Notes under the pieces: model-generated
Databases searched by the model: none
What the model was told of the DNA's origin: nothing
What the model saw: only the letters and a program-made list of their open reading frames with translations
Program-made: the position numbers and the translations under genes
Shown: positions 8,309 through 17,669 of the stretch, one piece after another
Layout: each line of letters opens with the position of its first letter
How positions within the stretch are numbered: the stretch's first letter is position 1
NCBI RefSeq assembly: GCF_001672815.1
Contig: NZ_LZKK01000162.1
Span: forward strand, 1 to 52,568
Origin: Mycobacterium sp. E796
Lineage (GTDB): Bacteria > Actinomycetota > Actinomycetes > Mycobacteriales > Mycobacteriaceae
Length of the DNA: 52,568 bases
Direction: 5' to 3'

Positions 8309-10165
8309 ATGACCACCGCTGAGGAGCCCTGCGGGCCCACCGATGTAGCGCAGGACGTCGACATAGACGCGATGCGGGCCAGATACGCCCAGGAGCGCGA
8401 GAAGCGTCTACGCAAGGACGGCGGCGCGCAGTACCTCGAACTCGAAGGTGACCTGGCCGACTTCTACGAGATAGACCCATACACTCCGGTGGCCGAGCGC
8501 GCGCCGATCAACGAGGACATCGAGGTGGCCGTCCTCGGCGGTGGGTTCGCCGGATTGTTGTCGGGTGCCTACCTGAAAAAGGCAGGCGTGCAAGATGTTC
8601 GGGTCATCGACATGGCCGGAGACTTTGGCGGAGTATGGTATTGGAACCGCTTCCCCGGCATCCAGTGCGACAACGACGCCTACTGCTATATCCCAATGCT
8701 CGAGGAACTCGACTTCATGCCGAGCAAGAAGTTCGCCGACGGTGCCGTGATCTTCGCACACTGTCAGGCCATGGGTAAACACTTCGACCTCTACGATGGA
8801 GCGATCTTCTCGACCCAGGTCAAGACCATGCGCTGGGATGAGAACATCACACGGTGGCGGCTGATCACTAACCGCGGCGACGACATCCGCGCACGGTTTG
8901 TGGTGATGGCGCAGGGCTCGTACAACAAGCCAAAGCTGCCCGGCATCCCCGGTATCAAAGAGTACCTGGACGGCGGGGGCCACGCGTTCCATTCCGCGCG
9001 CTGGGACTACGACTACACCGGCGGCGATGCCAACGGCGGCCTACATAAGCTGGCCGACAAACGGGTCGCACTCGTCGGCACGGGGGCTACCGGCGTCCAG
9101 CTGGTGCCGCATCTCGGCCGGGATTCCAAGCAGCTCTTCGTGTTCCAACGCACGCCGTCGTCGGTGGACATGCGGGCCAACACGCCCACCGATCCGGCCT
9201 GGGCGGCGGCCCTGCAGCCCGGTTGGCAGGAGGAGCGCAAGCGCAACTTCCACAACTGGTCACCGTTCGTTGGAGTGGTCTTCGGCGAGCCGGACCTGGT
9301 GTGCGACTTCTGGACTGAATTGGGCCGCAACATGTCCGCCCGGATTGCCGCCAGCCCGGATCCCGCCTCACTGGGGATCGAGGAGATCATGGCGATCCGG
9401 GAGGAAGAAGACTACAAGATCATGGACCGGCTTCGTCGCCGGGTGGACGCGCTGGTCGACGACCCCGACACCGCGGAGTCGCTCAAGCCGTACTACCGCT
9501 TCATGTGCAAGCGGCCGTGTTCGAGCGAAACCTACCTGCCGACGTTCAACCTGCCTAACGTGACGTTGGTGGACGTGTCGGAATCCAAGGGTGTGGAACG
9601 CCTGACAGCGAAGGGCATCGTCGCCAACGGCGTTGAGTACGAGGTCGATTGCGTCGTATTCGCCAGCGGGTTCGAGATCTCTACGGAGATCAGCCGGCGC
9701 TTCGCCGTCGACGTCATCGAGGGCCGAGACGGGGTGTCGCTGTTCGACTACTGGCACGACAGGTACCAGACGCTCCACGGCATGACGACCCGCGGATTCC
9801 CCAACCAGTTCTTCACGGGCTTTATTCAGGGCGGCGTCTCGGCCAACACCACCGCGATGTTCGAGCAACAGGCAGAACACATCGCTTACATCATCGCCGA
9901 GGCGCAGAAACGCGGCGCGACCACCGTCGAACCCAGCCAAGAGGGCCAGGACGGCTGGGTCAGAACGGTCGCCGAGCTCGCGATCGACAACTCGGGATTT
10001 GAGATGTCGTGCACCCCTGGTTATTACAACAACGAAGGCCAGGGTGGTGCCAAAGACAACGGTGCGTTCCTCGGCGATTTCTACTCGCCGGGTTTCTACG
10101 CCTTCGGTGACCTGATCGCCGAGTGGCGCGCCAGGGGTGACTTGGAAGGCCTTGAGCTTTCGTGA
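8309..10165 (+). CDS. Flavin-containing (Baeyer-Villiger-type) monooxygenase
   Basis: A 618-residue class B flavoprotein monooxygenase. It has an FAD Rossmann motif (VLGGGFAGL, near residue 74), a WYWNRFPGIQCDNDAY stretch typical of BVMOs, the fingerprint FHSARWD at residues 227-233 (matching FxGxxxHxxxW/D-type signatures in part), and an NADPH Rossmann motif LVGTGATGVQLV. Such enzymes use NADPH and O2 to convert ketones to esters or lactones. The N-terminal about 70 residues before the FAD motif form an extension seen in some longer BVMOs. The ATG lies 5 bp after the Rieske stop. The start GTG of the next SDR overlaps its stop by 4 bp. The ketone substrate is unknown. Confidence 0.92.
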   Translation: MTTAEEPCGPTDVAQDVDIDAMRARYAQEREKRLRKDGGAQYLELEGDLADFYEIDPYTPVAERAPINEDIEVAVLGGGFAGLLSGAYLKKAGVQDVRVIDMAGDFGGVWYWNRFPGIQCDNDAYCYIPMLEELDFMPSKKFADGAVIFAHCQAMGKHFDLYDGAIFSTQVKTMRWDENITRWRLITNRGDDIRARFVVMAQGSYNKPKLPGIPGIKEYLDGGGHAFHSARWDYDYTGGDANGGLHKLADKRVALVGTGATGVQLVPHLGRDSKQLFVFQRTPSSVDMRANTPTDPAWAAALQPGWQEERKRNFHNWSPFVGVVFGEPDLVCDFWTELGRNMSARIAASPDPASLGIEEIMAIREEEDYKIMDRLRRRVDALVDDPDTAESLKPYYRFMCKRPCSSETYLPTFNLPNVTLVDVSESKGVERLTAKGIVANGVEYEVDCVVFASGFEISTEISRRFAVDVIEGRDGVSLFDYWHDRYQTLHGMTTRGFPNQFFTGFIQGGVSANTTAMFEQQAEHIAYIIAEAQKRGATTVEPSQEGQDGWVRTVAELAIDNSGFEMSCTPGYYNNEGQGGAKDNGAFLGDFYSPGFYAFGDLIAEWRARGDLEGLELS

Positions 10166-11097
10166 GCGAATTGCGGTTCGATGGCCGGGTCGCGGTCGTC
10201 ACAGGCGCCGGGCGGGGCCTGGGCTGCGAGTACGCGCAGCTGCTCGCCAGGCGCGGGGCGAAGGTGGTCGTCAACGACCACGGCGGCAGCCTGGCCGGCG
10301 ACGGGGCCGACGCCACGCCCGCCGAGGAGGCGGTCGAGGCGATCAAGGCCGGCGGCGGCGAGGCCGTCGCGTCCACCGCGTCAGTCGCGACCCGAGAGGG
10401 CGCCGCCGAAATCATTCAGAGCGCGCTCGAACACTACGGTCGCCTCGACATCCTGATCCACAACGCCGGCAACGTCCGTCGCGGCTCGCTGAAGGAGATG
10501 AGCTACGAGGATTTCGACGCCGTGCTCGACGTGCACCTGCGGGGTGCGTTCAACGTTGTGCGGCCGGCGTTTCCGGTGATGTGCGAGGCCGGCTACGGGC
10601 GCATCGTGCTGACGTCCTCGATCGGTGGCCTGTACGGAAACCACGGCGTGGCCAACTACGCGACGGCGAAGGCCGGCGTGCTCGGGCTGTCGAACGTCGC
10701 CGCCCTCGAAGGTGCGGCCGAGGGCGTGAGGTGCAACGTGATCGTCCCGGCCGCGGTGACGAGGATGGCCGATGGCATCGACACCTCGTCGTACCCGCCG
10801 ATGGGCCCCGAGCTCGTCGCGCCCGTGGTGGCCTGGCTCGCCCACGAAAGCTGTTCGGTGACCGGGGAGATGTTCATCGCGCTGGCGGGTCGGGTGGCGC
10901 GGGCGGTGATCGCCGAAAGTCCCGGTGTGCACCGGCCGGCGTGGACGGTCGAGGATGTCGGCGCGCATCTCGACGCGATCCGAAACGTCGAGGCGCCGCT
11001 GATCTTTCCGGTAGTGCCCGACGGTCACGGCCAGCACATCCGGTACAGCTTCGACCTCGCGCGCCGTTCCAGTGATCGAGGCGTGCTTCATGGCTAG
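10162..11097 (+). CDS. SDR, similar to (3R)-hydroxyacyl-CoA dehydrogenase of multifunctional enzyme 2
   Basis: A 311-residue SDR with TGAGRGLG, the segment VVNDHGGSLAGDG, HNAG, a catalytic serine in LTSSIGG and the YATAK pair. The VNDxGG stretch after the second beta strand is typical of the dehydrogenase domain of peroxisomal multifunctional enzyme type 2 and of bacterial homologues acting on 3-hydroxyacyl-CoA. This suggests a beta-oxidation-like step (inference). The GTG start overlaps the monooxygenase stop (GTGA), and its TAG lies inside the first codons of the CoA-transferase (8-bp overlap). The C-terminal about 60 residues exceed a minimal SDR and include VHRPAWTVEDVGAHLDAIRN. Confidence 0.9.
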   Translation: MSELRFDGRVAVVTGAGRGLGCEYAQLLARRGAKVVVNDHGGSLAGDGADATPAEEAVEAIKAGGGEAVASTASVATREGAAEIIQSALEHYGRLDILIHNAGNVRRGSLKEMSYEDFDAVLDVHLRGAFNVVRPAFPVMCEAGYGRIVLTSSIGGLYGNHGVANYATAKAGVLGLSNVAALEGAAEGVRCNVIVPAAVTRMADGIDTSSYPPMGPELVAPVVAWLAHESCSVTGEMFIALAGRVARAVIAESPGVHRPAWTVEDVGAHLDAIRNVEAPLIFPVVPDGHGQHIRYSFDLARRSSDRGVLHG

Positions 11098-12310
11098 CCG
11101 GGCGGGCGCGGGACCACTGGCCGGCGTGCGGGTGATCGACCTCACCGCGATGGTGATGGGACCGTACTGCACCCAGATCATGGCCGACATGGGCGCCGAC
11201 GTGATCAAAGTCGAACCGCCCCAAGGCGATAACACCCGCTACATTTCGGTCGGTCCCGCGCCGGGCATGAGCGGGGTGTTCGTCAACGTGAACCGCGGCA
11301 AGCGCAGCGTCGTGCTGGACCTGCGCACCGACGAGGGAACGCGGGCGCTGCGCGGCCTCGTCGAGTCCGCGGACGTGTTCATCCACTCGATGCGCGCCAA
11401 GGCGATCGCCAAGCTCGGCTTCGCCTACGACGACGTCGCCGCGATCAACCCGGCGATCGTCTACACCAACTGCTACGGGTACGGGCGGCGCGGGCCCGAA
11501 CGGGACCGGCCGGCCTACGACGACACCATCCAGGCCGAATGCGGCCTGCCCGCGGTGCAGCAGCAGCTCACCGGCGAGGCCGACTACGTCGGCACCATCA
11601 TGGCCGACAAGGTCGCCGGGCTGACCGCGCTGTACGCGACGACCATGGCGCTGTTCCACCGCGAGCGCACCGGCGAGGGGCAGGAGGTCGAGGTCGCCAT
11701 GTTCGAAACCATGGCGTCGTTCATGCTCGTCGAACACGCCAACGGCGCCCTGTTCGACCCTCCCCTGGGCCCGGCCGTCTACCCGCGCACGGTGGCGCCC
11801 AACCGCCGTCCCTACCGCACCAGCGACGGCTACATCGCCGCGCTGATCTACAACGACAAGCACTGGAACGCATTCGTCAACGCCGTACGGCCGCCCTGGG
11901 CCAGCGAGGTGTATTCGACGCTGGAAGAGCGCGCGCGCCACATCGACACCGTGTACGGGTTGGTGGCCGAGACCATGAAACAGCGCTCGACCCAGGAGTG
12001 GCTGGCGCTGTTCCGCGAGCTCGAAATACCGGCCGCGCCACTGAACACGCCCAGCGCCTTGTTCGACGATCCGCACCTCAACGCCGTCGGCATGTTCCAG
12101 ACCGTGGACACCCCGCACGGGCCGGTGCGATTCCCCGGAGTGCCCACCTGGTTCTCGCGGACCCCGGGCCGCATCGCGGGGCCTGCGCCGGAGCTCGGCG
12201 CCGACACCGACGAAGTGCTCGCCGAAATTGGCACGAGCAGACACAGAATCGCACGAAACAGTCTGCCAGAGGGCGATTTTGCGTCTGCTCGCGAGGGAAC
12301 GGAGTTTTAA
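11090..12310 (+). CDS. Class III CoA-transferase (CaiB/BaiF family)
   Basis: A 406-residue family III acyl-CoA transferase, which moves CoA between carboxylates through an aspartyl intermediate. It shows the family opening GPLAGVRVIDLTAMVMGPYCTQIMADMGADVIKVEPP, the NVNRGKRSVVLDLR segment and Asp173 in TIMADKVAG, the expected nucleophile. The ATG at 11090 overlaps the SDR stop by 8 bp; an in-frame GTG at 11072 is less likely. The extreme C-terminus (after about residue 382) is encoded by one arm and loop of a palindromic hairpin, so the last about 25 residues are probably not ancestral. The ThDP-enzyme gene follows after 2 bp. The pair recalls formyl-CoA transferase with oxalyl-CoA decarboxylase, though the substrates may differ. 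Confidence 0.92.
   Translation: MASRAGAGPLAGVRVIDLTAMVMGPYCTQIMADMGADVIKVEPPQGDNTRYISVGPAPGMSGVFVNVNRGKRSVVLDLRTDEGTRALRGLVESADVFIHSMRAKAIAKLGFAYDDVAAINPAIVYTNCYGYGRRGPERDRPAYDDTIQAECGLPAVQQQLTGEADYVGTIMADKVAGLTALYATTMALFHRERTGEGQEVEVAMFETMASFMLVEHANGALFDPPLGPAVYPRTVAPNRRPYRTSDGYIAALIYNDKHWNAFVNAVRPPWASEVYSTLEERARHIDTVYGLVAETMKQRSTQEWLALFRELEIPAAPLNTPSALFDDPHLNAVGMFQTVDTPHGPVRFPGVPTWFSRTPGRIAGPAPELGADTDEVLAEIGTSRHRIARNSLPEGDFASAREGTEF
12235..12290. repeat. REP-like palindromic hairpin at the 3' end of the CoA-transferase gene
   Basis: GAGCAGACACAGAATCGC (12235-12252) and GCGATTTTGCGTCTGCTC (12273-12290) are inverted copies matching at 16 of 18 positions around a 20-nt loop. It lies within the coding sequence, ends 22 bp before the next start codon and has no U-run after it. 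It looks like a dispersed intergenic palindrome that has been read into the CoA-transferase C-terminus; transcript processing or attenuation between the two genes is possible. Confidence 0.75.
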
Positions 12311-12312
12311 AC

Positions 12313-14031
12313 ATGGCTGTGCCCGTCTACAAGCGCATCCTCGACCTCTTCGAGGTCGAGGGCGTCAACACACTGTTCGGCATCCCGGACCCGAACTTCG
12401 TGCACATGTTCGCCGAGGCCGACGCTCGCGGGTGGTCCGTGGTCGCGCCGCATCACGAGCTGAGCGCGGGCTTCATGGCAGAGGCGGCGTCGCGGATGAC
12501 GGGCAATCCCGGCCTGTGCATCGGCACGCTCGGCCCCGGCATGGCCAACATCGCCGGGGCCATCCAGTGCGCGAAGGTCGAGAACTCGCCGGTGATCTTC
12601 ATCGGCGGCCAGCGCGCCCGCATCACCGAGCGCCGGGTCCGGCGCGGCCGCATCCAGTTCGTCCGGCAGGAACCGCTCTTCGCGCCGTCGGTCAAGTACA
12701 GCGCCTCGATCGAGTACGCCGATCAGACCGACGAGATCATTCACGAGGCGATCCGCCGGGCCATGTCGGGAACACCCGGGCCCGCCTACATCGAGTACCC
12801 GTCGCACGTCATCCTCGAAGAGCTCGATGTGTCGGATCCGCTGCCACCCAACAGGTATCGGCTCGTCAACCAGACGGCGGGTGAGCGCGAGGTCGCCGAA
12901 GCGGCGAAGTTGATCCGGGCGGCCGAAAGCCCGATCCTGTTGGTCGGACACGGGGTCCACACCTCGCGCACCGGTGCGGCGGTCCGGGAGCTGGCCGACC
13001 TCATGGCCTGCCCGGTGATCCAGACCTCGGGCGGCACGTCGTTCATCGACGGTCTGCAGGACCGCACCTTCGCCTACGGATTCTCGCCGGCGGCCGTCGA
13101 GGCGGTGGTGAAGTCCGATCTGTGCGTCGCGCTCGGCACGGAGCTCGGCGAACCGAGCCACTACGGCCGGACCCGCCACTGGGCACCCAACGACGCGAAA
13201 CGGAAATGGATTCTGGTCGAACAGGATCCGGTCGCCATCGGCGTCAACCGGCCCATCGACATCCCCCTGGTCGGCGACCTTCGCGGTGTGGTGCCCCAGC
13301 TGGTGGACGCGCTCCGTGACGAGCCGAGAAAGGCGTCGGCCGCTTCCAAGACCGACCTCTCCCGCTGGATCTCCGAGGACGCGGCGGAGCTGGCGCAGCT
13401 CGCGGAGAACGCGCCCACGGGCCGCACGCCGATACACCCGGCGCGGTTCGTCGTGGAGGCCACCCGAGCGTTCCCCAAGGACGGCATCCTGGTCCGCGAC
13501 GGCGGCGCGACCGTCATCTTTCAGTGGACCTACTCGCAGGCCAAGCCGCGCGACGTCATCTGGAACCAGAACTTCGGCCACCTGGGCACCGGCCTGCCGT
13601 ACGCGATCGGGGCGTCGGTCGCGGAGGGCGGCAAGCGCCCGGTGATGCTGCTGACCAGCGATTCGGCGTTCCTGTTCCACATCGCCGAGTTGGAAACCGC
13701 CGCGCGGCAACAGCTTCCGCTGGTGTGCGTGGTGGGCGTCGACCACCAATGGGGCCTCGAGGTGGGCGTCTACAAGCGCACCTTCCCCCAGCCGTCACCC
13801 CAGCCCGGCGTGCACTGGAGCAAAGACGTCCGCCTGGACAAGGTCGCCGAGGGCTTCGGCTGCCACGGCGAGTACGTCGAAAAGGAGGACGACATCGGCC
13901 CGGCGATCGAGCGGGCCTACGCTAGCGGCAAGGCGGCCGTGGTCCACGTCTGCATCGACCCGAAGGCCAATTCCGAGGAGATGCCCAAGTACGACGAATT
14001 CCGCACCTGGTACGCAGAAGGCACCCAGTAG
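12313..14031 (+). CDS. ThDP-dependent enzyme (acetolactate synthase/oxalyl-CoA decarboxylase/2-hydroxyacyl-CoA lyase-like)
   Basis: A 572-residue three-domain thiamine diphosphate enzyme. The N-terminal PYR domain has the activating glutamate Glu49 in PHHELSAGFMAEAASRMTG, followed by GTLGPGMANIAGA. The central domain carries ILLVGHGVHTS. The C-terminal PP domain has GHLGTGLPYAIGASVA and the cofactor-metal segment SDSAFLFHIAELETAARQQLP ending in GVDHQWG. The usual GDG...NN motif is thus SDS (Asp450) with VD instead of NN. The ATG at 12313 follows ACGGAG. Its position between a CoA-transferase and an aldehyde dehydrogenase suggests cleavage or decarboxylation of an acyl-CoA giving an aldehyde (inference). 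Acetolactate synthesis is unlikely in this context. Confidence 0.9.
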   Translation: MAVPVYKRILDLFEVEGVNTLFGIPDPNFVHMFAEADARGWSVVAPHHELSAGFMAEAASRMTGNPGLCIGTLGPGMANIAGAIQCAKVENSPVIFIGGQRARITERRVRRGRIQFVRQEPLFAPSVKYSASIEYADQTDEIIHEAIRRAMSGTPGPAYIEYPSHVILEELDVSDPLPPNRYRLVNQTAGEREVAEAAKLIRAAESPILLVGHGVHTSRTGAAVRELADLMACPVIQTSGGTSFIDGLQDRTFAYGFSPAAVEAVVKSDLCVALGTELGEPSHYGRTRHWAPNDAKRKWILVEQDPVAIGVNRPIDIPLVGDLRGVVPQLVDALRDEPRKASAASKTDLSRWISEDAAELAQLAENAPTGRTPIHPARFVVEATRAFPKDGILVRDGGATVIFQWTYSQAKPRDVIWNQNFGHLGTGLPYAIGASVAEGGKRPVMLLTSDSAFLFHIAELETAARQQLPLVCVVGVDHQWGLEVGVYKRTFPQPSPQPGVHWSKDVRLDKVAEGFGCHGEYVEKEDDIGPAIERAYASGKAAVVHVCIDPKANSEEMPKYDEFRTWYAEGTQ

Positions 14032-14047
14032 GTAGTAAGGAGTAGTC

Positions 14048-15478
14048 ATGCGCGAGTACTTGAAGTTCTACATCGACGGCCGCTGGGTCGACCCGGTGCG
14101 GCCCAACACGTTCGACGTCGAGAACCCGGCCACCGAACAGGTCGCGGGAAAGATCTCGCTCGGCTCGGCCGCCGACGTCGACGTGGCGGTCAACGCCGCC
14201 CGGCGCGCTTTCGACGGCTGGTCGCAAAGCACCCGGGAACAGCGCCTCGAACTGCTGGAGGCGATCCTCGCCGAATACGGCAAGCGGGCGGGCGATCTGG
14301 CCGACGCGGTCACCGAGGAGATGGGCGCGCCGCCGTCGCTGGCGGCCGGCCCGCAGGTCCAGCTCGGGCTCGGCCACCTGGTGACGGCGATCGACGTGCT
14401 GAAGAACTTCCAGTTCTCCGAACAGCACGGGGCGACGCTGATCGCCAAGGAGCCGATCGGTGTGTGCGGGCTGATCACGCCGTGGAACTGGCCGCTCAAC
14501 CAGATCGCGGTCAAGGTCTACCCGGCCTTGGCGACCGGCTGCACGATGATCCTCAAACCGTCCGAGGTGGCGCCCTTCTCCGCCTACATCTTCACCGAGA
14601 TCCTCGATGCCGCGGGCGTCCCGGCCGGGGTCTACAACCTGGTCAACGGCGACGGCCCGGGCGTCGGCGTCGCGCTGGCCAGCCACCCCGACATCGACAT
14701 GGTGTCGTTCACCGGGTCCACGCGCGCCGGCGTCGAGGTGGCCAGGAACGCCGCGACGACGGTGAAGCGGGTGACGCAGGAGCTCGGCGGCAAGAGCCCC
14801 AACATCGTCCTCGACGACGCGGGCTTCGCCGACAGCGTCCGCGCCGGCGTGACCAACATGATGCCGAATACCGGGCAGAGCTGTAATGCCCCGTCGCGCA
14901 TGCTGGTCCCGAATTCGCGGATGGCCGAGGCCATCGAGATCGCGCGCGAGGTCGCCGAGCAGGTGAAAGTCGGTAATCCCGAGGACAAGAGGGCGATCGG
15001 ACCGGTGGCCTCACAGGCGCAATTCGAAAAGGTCCAGGGCCTGATCCAGAAGGGCATCGACGAGGGCGCGACCGTCGTGGCCGGCGGCCCGGGCCGGCCG
15101 GACGGGCTGGACAAGGGTTACTACGTCAAGCCGACGGTCTTCGCCAACGTCACCAACGACATGACGATCGCGCGCGAGGAGATCTTCGGTCCGGTGCTGT
15201 GCATCCTCGGCTACGACGACCTCGACGAGGCCGTGCAGATCGCCAACGACACCGACTACGGCCTGGCCGGCTATGTCTCCGGGGCCGACCTCGACAAGGC
15301 CCGGGAGGTGGCCCGCAAGATCCGCGCCGGCTGGGTGACGATCAACCACGCCTTCGACATGAACTCGGCGTTCGGCGGCTACAAGCACAGCGGCAACGGC
15401 CGCGAGTGGAGCGAGTTCGGGTTCCACGAATACCTCGAGGTCAAGAGCACCCTGGGCTACGCGCCCCAGAAGGGATGA
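14048..15478 (+). CDS. NAD(P)+-dependent aldehyde dehydrogenase
   Basis: A 476-residue ALDH-superfamily enzyme that oxidises an aldehyde to its acid. It shows the nucleotide-site segment [29 protein letters not shown], the turn FTGSTRAG, the general base Glu245 in QELGGKSPN and the nucleophile Cys279 in [11 protein letters not shown], plus [10 protein letters not shown] near the end. All catalytic residues are present. The ATG at 14048 is preceded by AAGGAG five nucleotides away, a near-ideal ribosome site. It lies 16 bp after the ThDP-enzyme gene and 7 bp before the AcuI-like gene. The likely substrate is the aldehyde made by the preceding lyase (inference). Confidence 0.95.
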   Translation: MREYLKFYIDGRWVDPVRPNTFDVENPATEQVAGKISLGSAADVDVAVNAARRAFDGWSQSTREQRLELLEAILAEYGKRAGDLADAVTEEMGAPPSLAAGPQVQLGLGHLVTAIDVLKNFQFSEQHGATLIAKEPIGVCGLITPWNWPLNQIAVKVYPALATGCTMILKPSEVAPFSAYIFTEILDAAGVPAGVYNLVNGDGPGVGVALASHPDIDMVSFTGSTRAGVEVARNAATTVKRVTQELGGKSPNIVLDDAGFADSVRAGVTNMMPNTGQSCNAPSRMLVPNSRMAEAIEIAREVAEQVKVGNPEDKRAIGPVASQAQFEKVQGLIQKGIDEGATVVAGGPGRPDGLDKGYYVKPTVFANVTNDMTIAREEIFGPVLCILGYDDLDEAVQIANDTDYGLAGYVSGADLDKAREVARKIRAGWVTINHAFDMNSAFGGYKHSGNGREWSEFGFHEYLEVKSTLGYAPQKG

Positions 15479-15485
15479 AGCACAG

Positions 15486-16469
15486 ATGTTTTCAGCAGTC
15501 TTGATCGACAAGGGTGACGCGGGACAGACCGTCGGGGTCACCGAGCTGGACGAGGCCCAGCTGCCCGACGGTGACGTCAGCGTCGACGTCGAGTACTCCA
15601 CGCTGAACTATAAGGACGGCCTGGCCATCACGGGCAAATCGCCCGTCGTGCGCAAGTTTCCGATGGTGCCCGGTATCGACCTCGCCGGCGTGGTGAGCGA
15701 GAGCAGCCACGCAGACTGGAGCAAGGGCGACCGCGTGGTGCTCAACGGTTGGGGCGTCGGCGAGACGCATTGGGGCGGGCTGGCTCAGCGGGCCCGCCTC
15801 AACGGTGACTGGCTGGTGCCCCTGCCGGCCGCCTTCACCACCCGCGAGGCGATGGCGATCGGCACCGCCGGCTACACCGCCGGTCTTTGCGTCGATGCCC
15901 TGCTGCAACACGGGGTCTCCCCCGATCAGGGCGAGGTCCTGGTGACCGGCGCGACCGGTGGCGTGGGCACGATCGCGATCGCGCTGTTGACCGCGGCCGG
16001 GTTCAAAGTGGCCGCCGCGACAGGCAAGTCGTCGGAGGGACAGTTCCTCCAGCAACTCGGCGCCGTGACGGTGTTGGACCGCGCCGAATTGAGCGAGGCG
16101 GGCAAGCCGCTGCAGAAGGAGCGTTGGGCGGGCGTCGTCGACACCGTCGGCAGCCACACCCTGGCCAACGCCTGCGCGCAGACCCGGTACGGCGGCGCGG
16201 TCGCCGCGTGCGGCCTGGCCGGCGGCATGGACTTCCCGGCGACCGTGGCGCCGTTCATCCTGCGCGGTGTCTCGCTGCTCGGCATCGACAGCGTGATGGC
16301 GCCCAAGCAGCGGCGGCTGACCGCCTGGGAACGCCTGGCCCGCGACCTGGACGCCGGCGCGCTCGATGCGATCGCCCGGGAGATCGCCCTGGGCGAAGCC
16401 ATCGCCTCGGCCGGCGAACTCATGGATGGCAAGGTGCGCGGCCGGATCGTCGTCGATGTCAACCGCTGA
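15486..16469 (+). CDS. YhdH/AcuI-type NADPH-dependent acryloyl-CoA reductase-like MDR
   Basis: A 327-residue medium-chain reductase without zinc ligands. The opening [13 protein letters not shown], the segment [33 protein letters not shown] and the NADPH-binding [21 protein letters not shown] are characteristic of the YhdH/AcuI branch of quinone-oxidoreductase-like MDRs. AcuI reduces acryloyl-CoA to propanoyl-CoA. Here it may reduce a short or branched 2-enoyl-CoA produced by the pathway, or detoxify a reactive enoyl-CoA (inference). The ATG lies 7 bp after the aldehyde dehydrogenase stop, and the next gene follows after 13 bp. Confidence 0.9.
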   Translation: MFSAVLIDKGDAGQTVGVTELDEAQLPDGDVSVDVEYSTLNYKDGLAITGKSPVVRKFPMVPGIDLAGVVSESSHADWSKGDRVVLNGWGVGETHWGGLAQRARLNGDWLVPLPAAFTTREAMAIGTAGYTAGLCVDALLQHGVSPDQGEVLVTGATGGVGTIAIALLTAAGFKVAAATGKSSEGQFLQQLGAVTVLDRAELSEAGKPLQKERWAGVVDTVGSHTLANACAQTRYGGAVAACGLAGGMDFPATVAPFILRGVSLLGIDSVMAPKQRRLTAWERLARDLDAGALDAIAREIALGEAIASAGELMDGKVRGRIVVDVNR

Positions 16470-16482
16470 CGGGGAGCTCTGA

Positions 16483-17667
16483 ATGACGGAGAACACCACC
16501 GCTCAACTCGACTTGACCGACGTCGATCATCGGGTGGGCAAGCCCGTCGGTGGCGGGCAGCTGTGGGACCCGTGCAGCTCCTCGGACATTCGGCGCTGGG
16601 TGATGGCGATGGACTACCCCAACCCGGTGCACTGGGACGAGCAGTTCGCGCGCGAGTCGAAGTTCGGAGGCATCGTCGCGCCGCAGTCCATCGCGGTAGC
16701 CCTGGACTACGGGCACGGCGCGGCGCCGGCGTGCGTGGGCCACATCCCGAACAGCCACTTGATCTTCGGCGGAGAGGAGTGGTGGTTCTACGGCTGCCCG
16801 GTTCGCCCCGGGGACAAGCTGTTTCAGGAACGCCGGTTTCACGACTACAAGGTGACCGAGACGAAATTCGCCGGCCCCACGATGTTCTCCCGCGGCGACA
16901 CCGTCCACAAGAACCAGCACGGCGCCCTGGTGGCGCGCGAGCGTTCCACCGCGATCCGCTATCTGTACGAGGAAGCCACCAAGCGTGGCATGTTCGAAAA
17001 CCAGCTCGGCGAGATCAAACGCTGGACGCAAATCGAACTCGAGGCGGTCGAGCGGCTGCGCCGCGAGTGGCTCGAGTCCAACCGACTGGGTGTTTCGCCC
17101 CGCTTCGACGAGGTCAAGGTCGGCGACACGCTGCCGCGTCGGGTGATCGGCCCGCACAGCATCGCCAGCTTCACCACCGAATACCGGGCGTTCCTGTTCA
17201 ACATCTGGGGCACCTTCGAGTGGGTGGCGCCGGCCGGCATCGAGGATCCCTGGGTCTATCAGGATCCCGGTTGGGGCAAGGACTTTGCCTTCGACGAAGA
17301 AGACGCGAAGATCGATCCGCGCAAGCGCGACGGGCTTTACGTCGGTCCGTCGCGTGGACACATTGACGCCGAGCGGGCCAGCGAGGTCGGCATGGCGCGC
17401 GCCTACGGCTACGGCGCCACGATGGGCGCGTGGTGCACCGACTATCTCGCGTACTGGGCCGGCCACGACGGCCTGGTGCGTCACTCCAAGGCCGACTTCC
17501 GCACGCCGGCCTTCGAGGGCGACGTGACATATTTCGATGCCGAGATCGTCGACAAGCAAACGGAGTCGGCCTGGGGTGTGCCGCTGGTCCAGGTGAAGCT
17601 GCGGCTGACCAACCAGAACGGGGAAATGCTGGTCGGCTGCACGGCCGAGGTGGAACTCCCGTTGTAG
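16483..17667 (+). CDS. MaoC-like double-hotdog dehydratase/hydratase
   Basis: A 394-residue protein with two hotdog-fold halves. The N-terminal half carries a hydratase-2-type motif, MDYPNPVHWDEQFARESKFGGIVAPQ, with the Asp, Asn and His positions expected of the (R)-specific enoyl-CoA hydratase family. The C-terminal half has RFDEVKVGDTLPRRVIGPHSIASFTTEYRAF and ends in PAFEGDVTYFDAEIVDKQ, a MaoC C-domain pattern. It probably hydrates an enoyl-CoA or dehydrates a 3-hydroxyacyl-CoA, working with the MFE2-like SDR encoded earlier in the operon (inference). The ATG lies 13 bp after the AcuI-like gene, preceded by GGGGAG. The next ligase starts 2 bp after its stop. Confidence 0.85.
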   Translation: MTENTTAQLDLTDVDHRVGKPVGGGQLWDPCSSSDIRRWVMAMDYPNPVHWDEQFARESKFGGIVAPQSIAVALDYGHGAAPACVGHIPNSHLIFGGEEWWFYGCPVRPGDKLFQERRFHDYKVTETKFAGPTMFSRGDTVHKNQHGALVARERSTAIRYLYEEATKRGMFENQLGEIKRWTQIELEAVERLRREWLESNRLGVSPRFDEVKVGDTLPRRVIGPHSIASFTTEYRAFLFNIWGTFEWVAPAGIEDPWVYQDPGWGKDFAFDEEDAKIDPRKRDGLYVGPSRGHIDAERASEVGMARAYGYGATMGAWCTDYLAYWAGHDGLVRHSKADFRTPAFEGDVTYFDAEIVDKQTESAWGVPLVQVKLRLTNQNGEMLVGCTAEVELPL

Positions 17668-17669
17668 CC

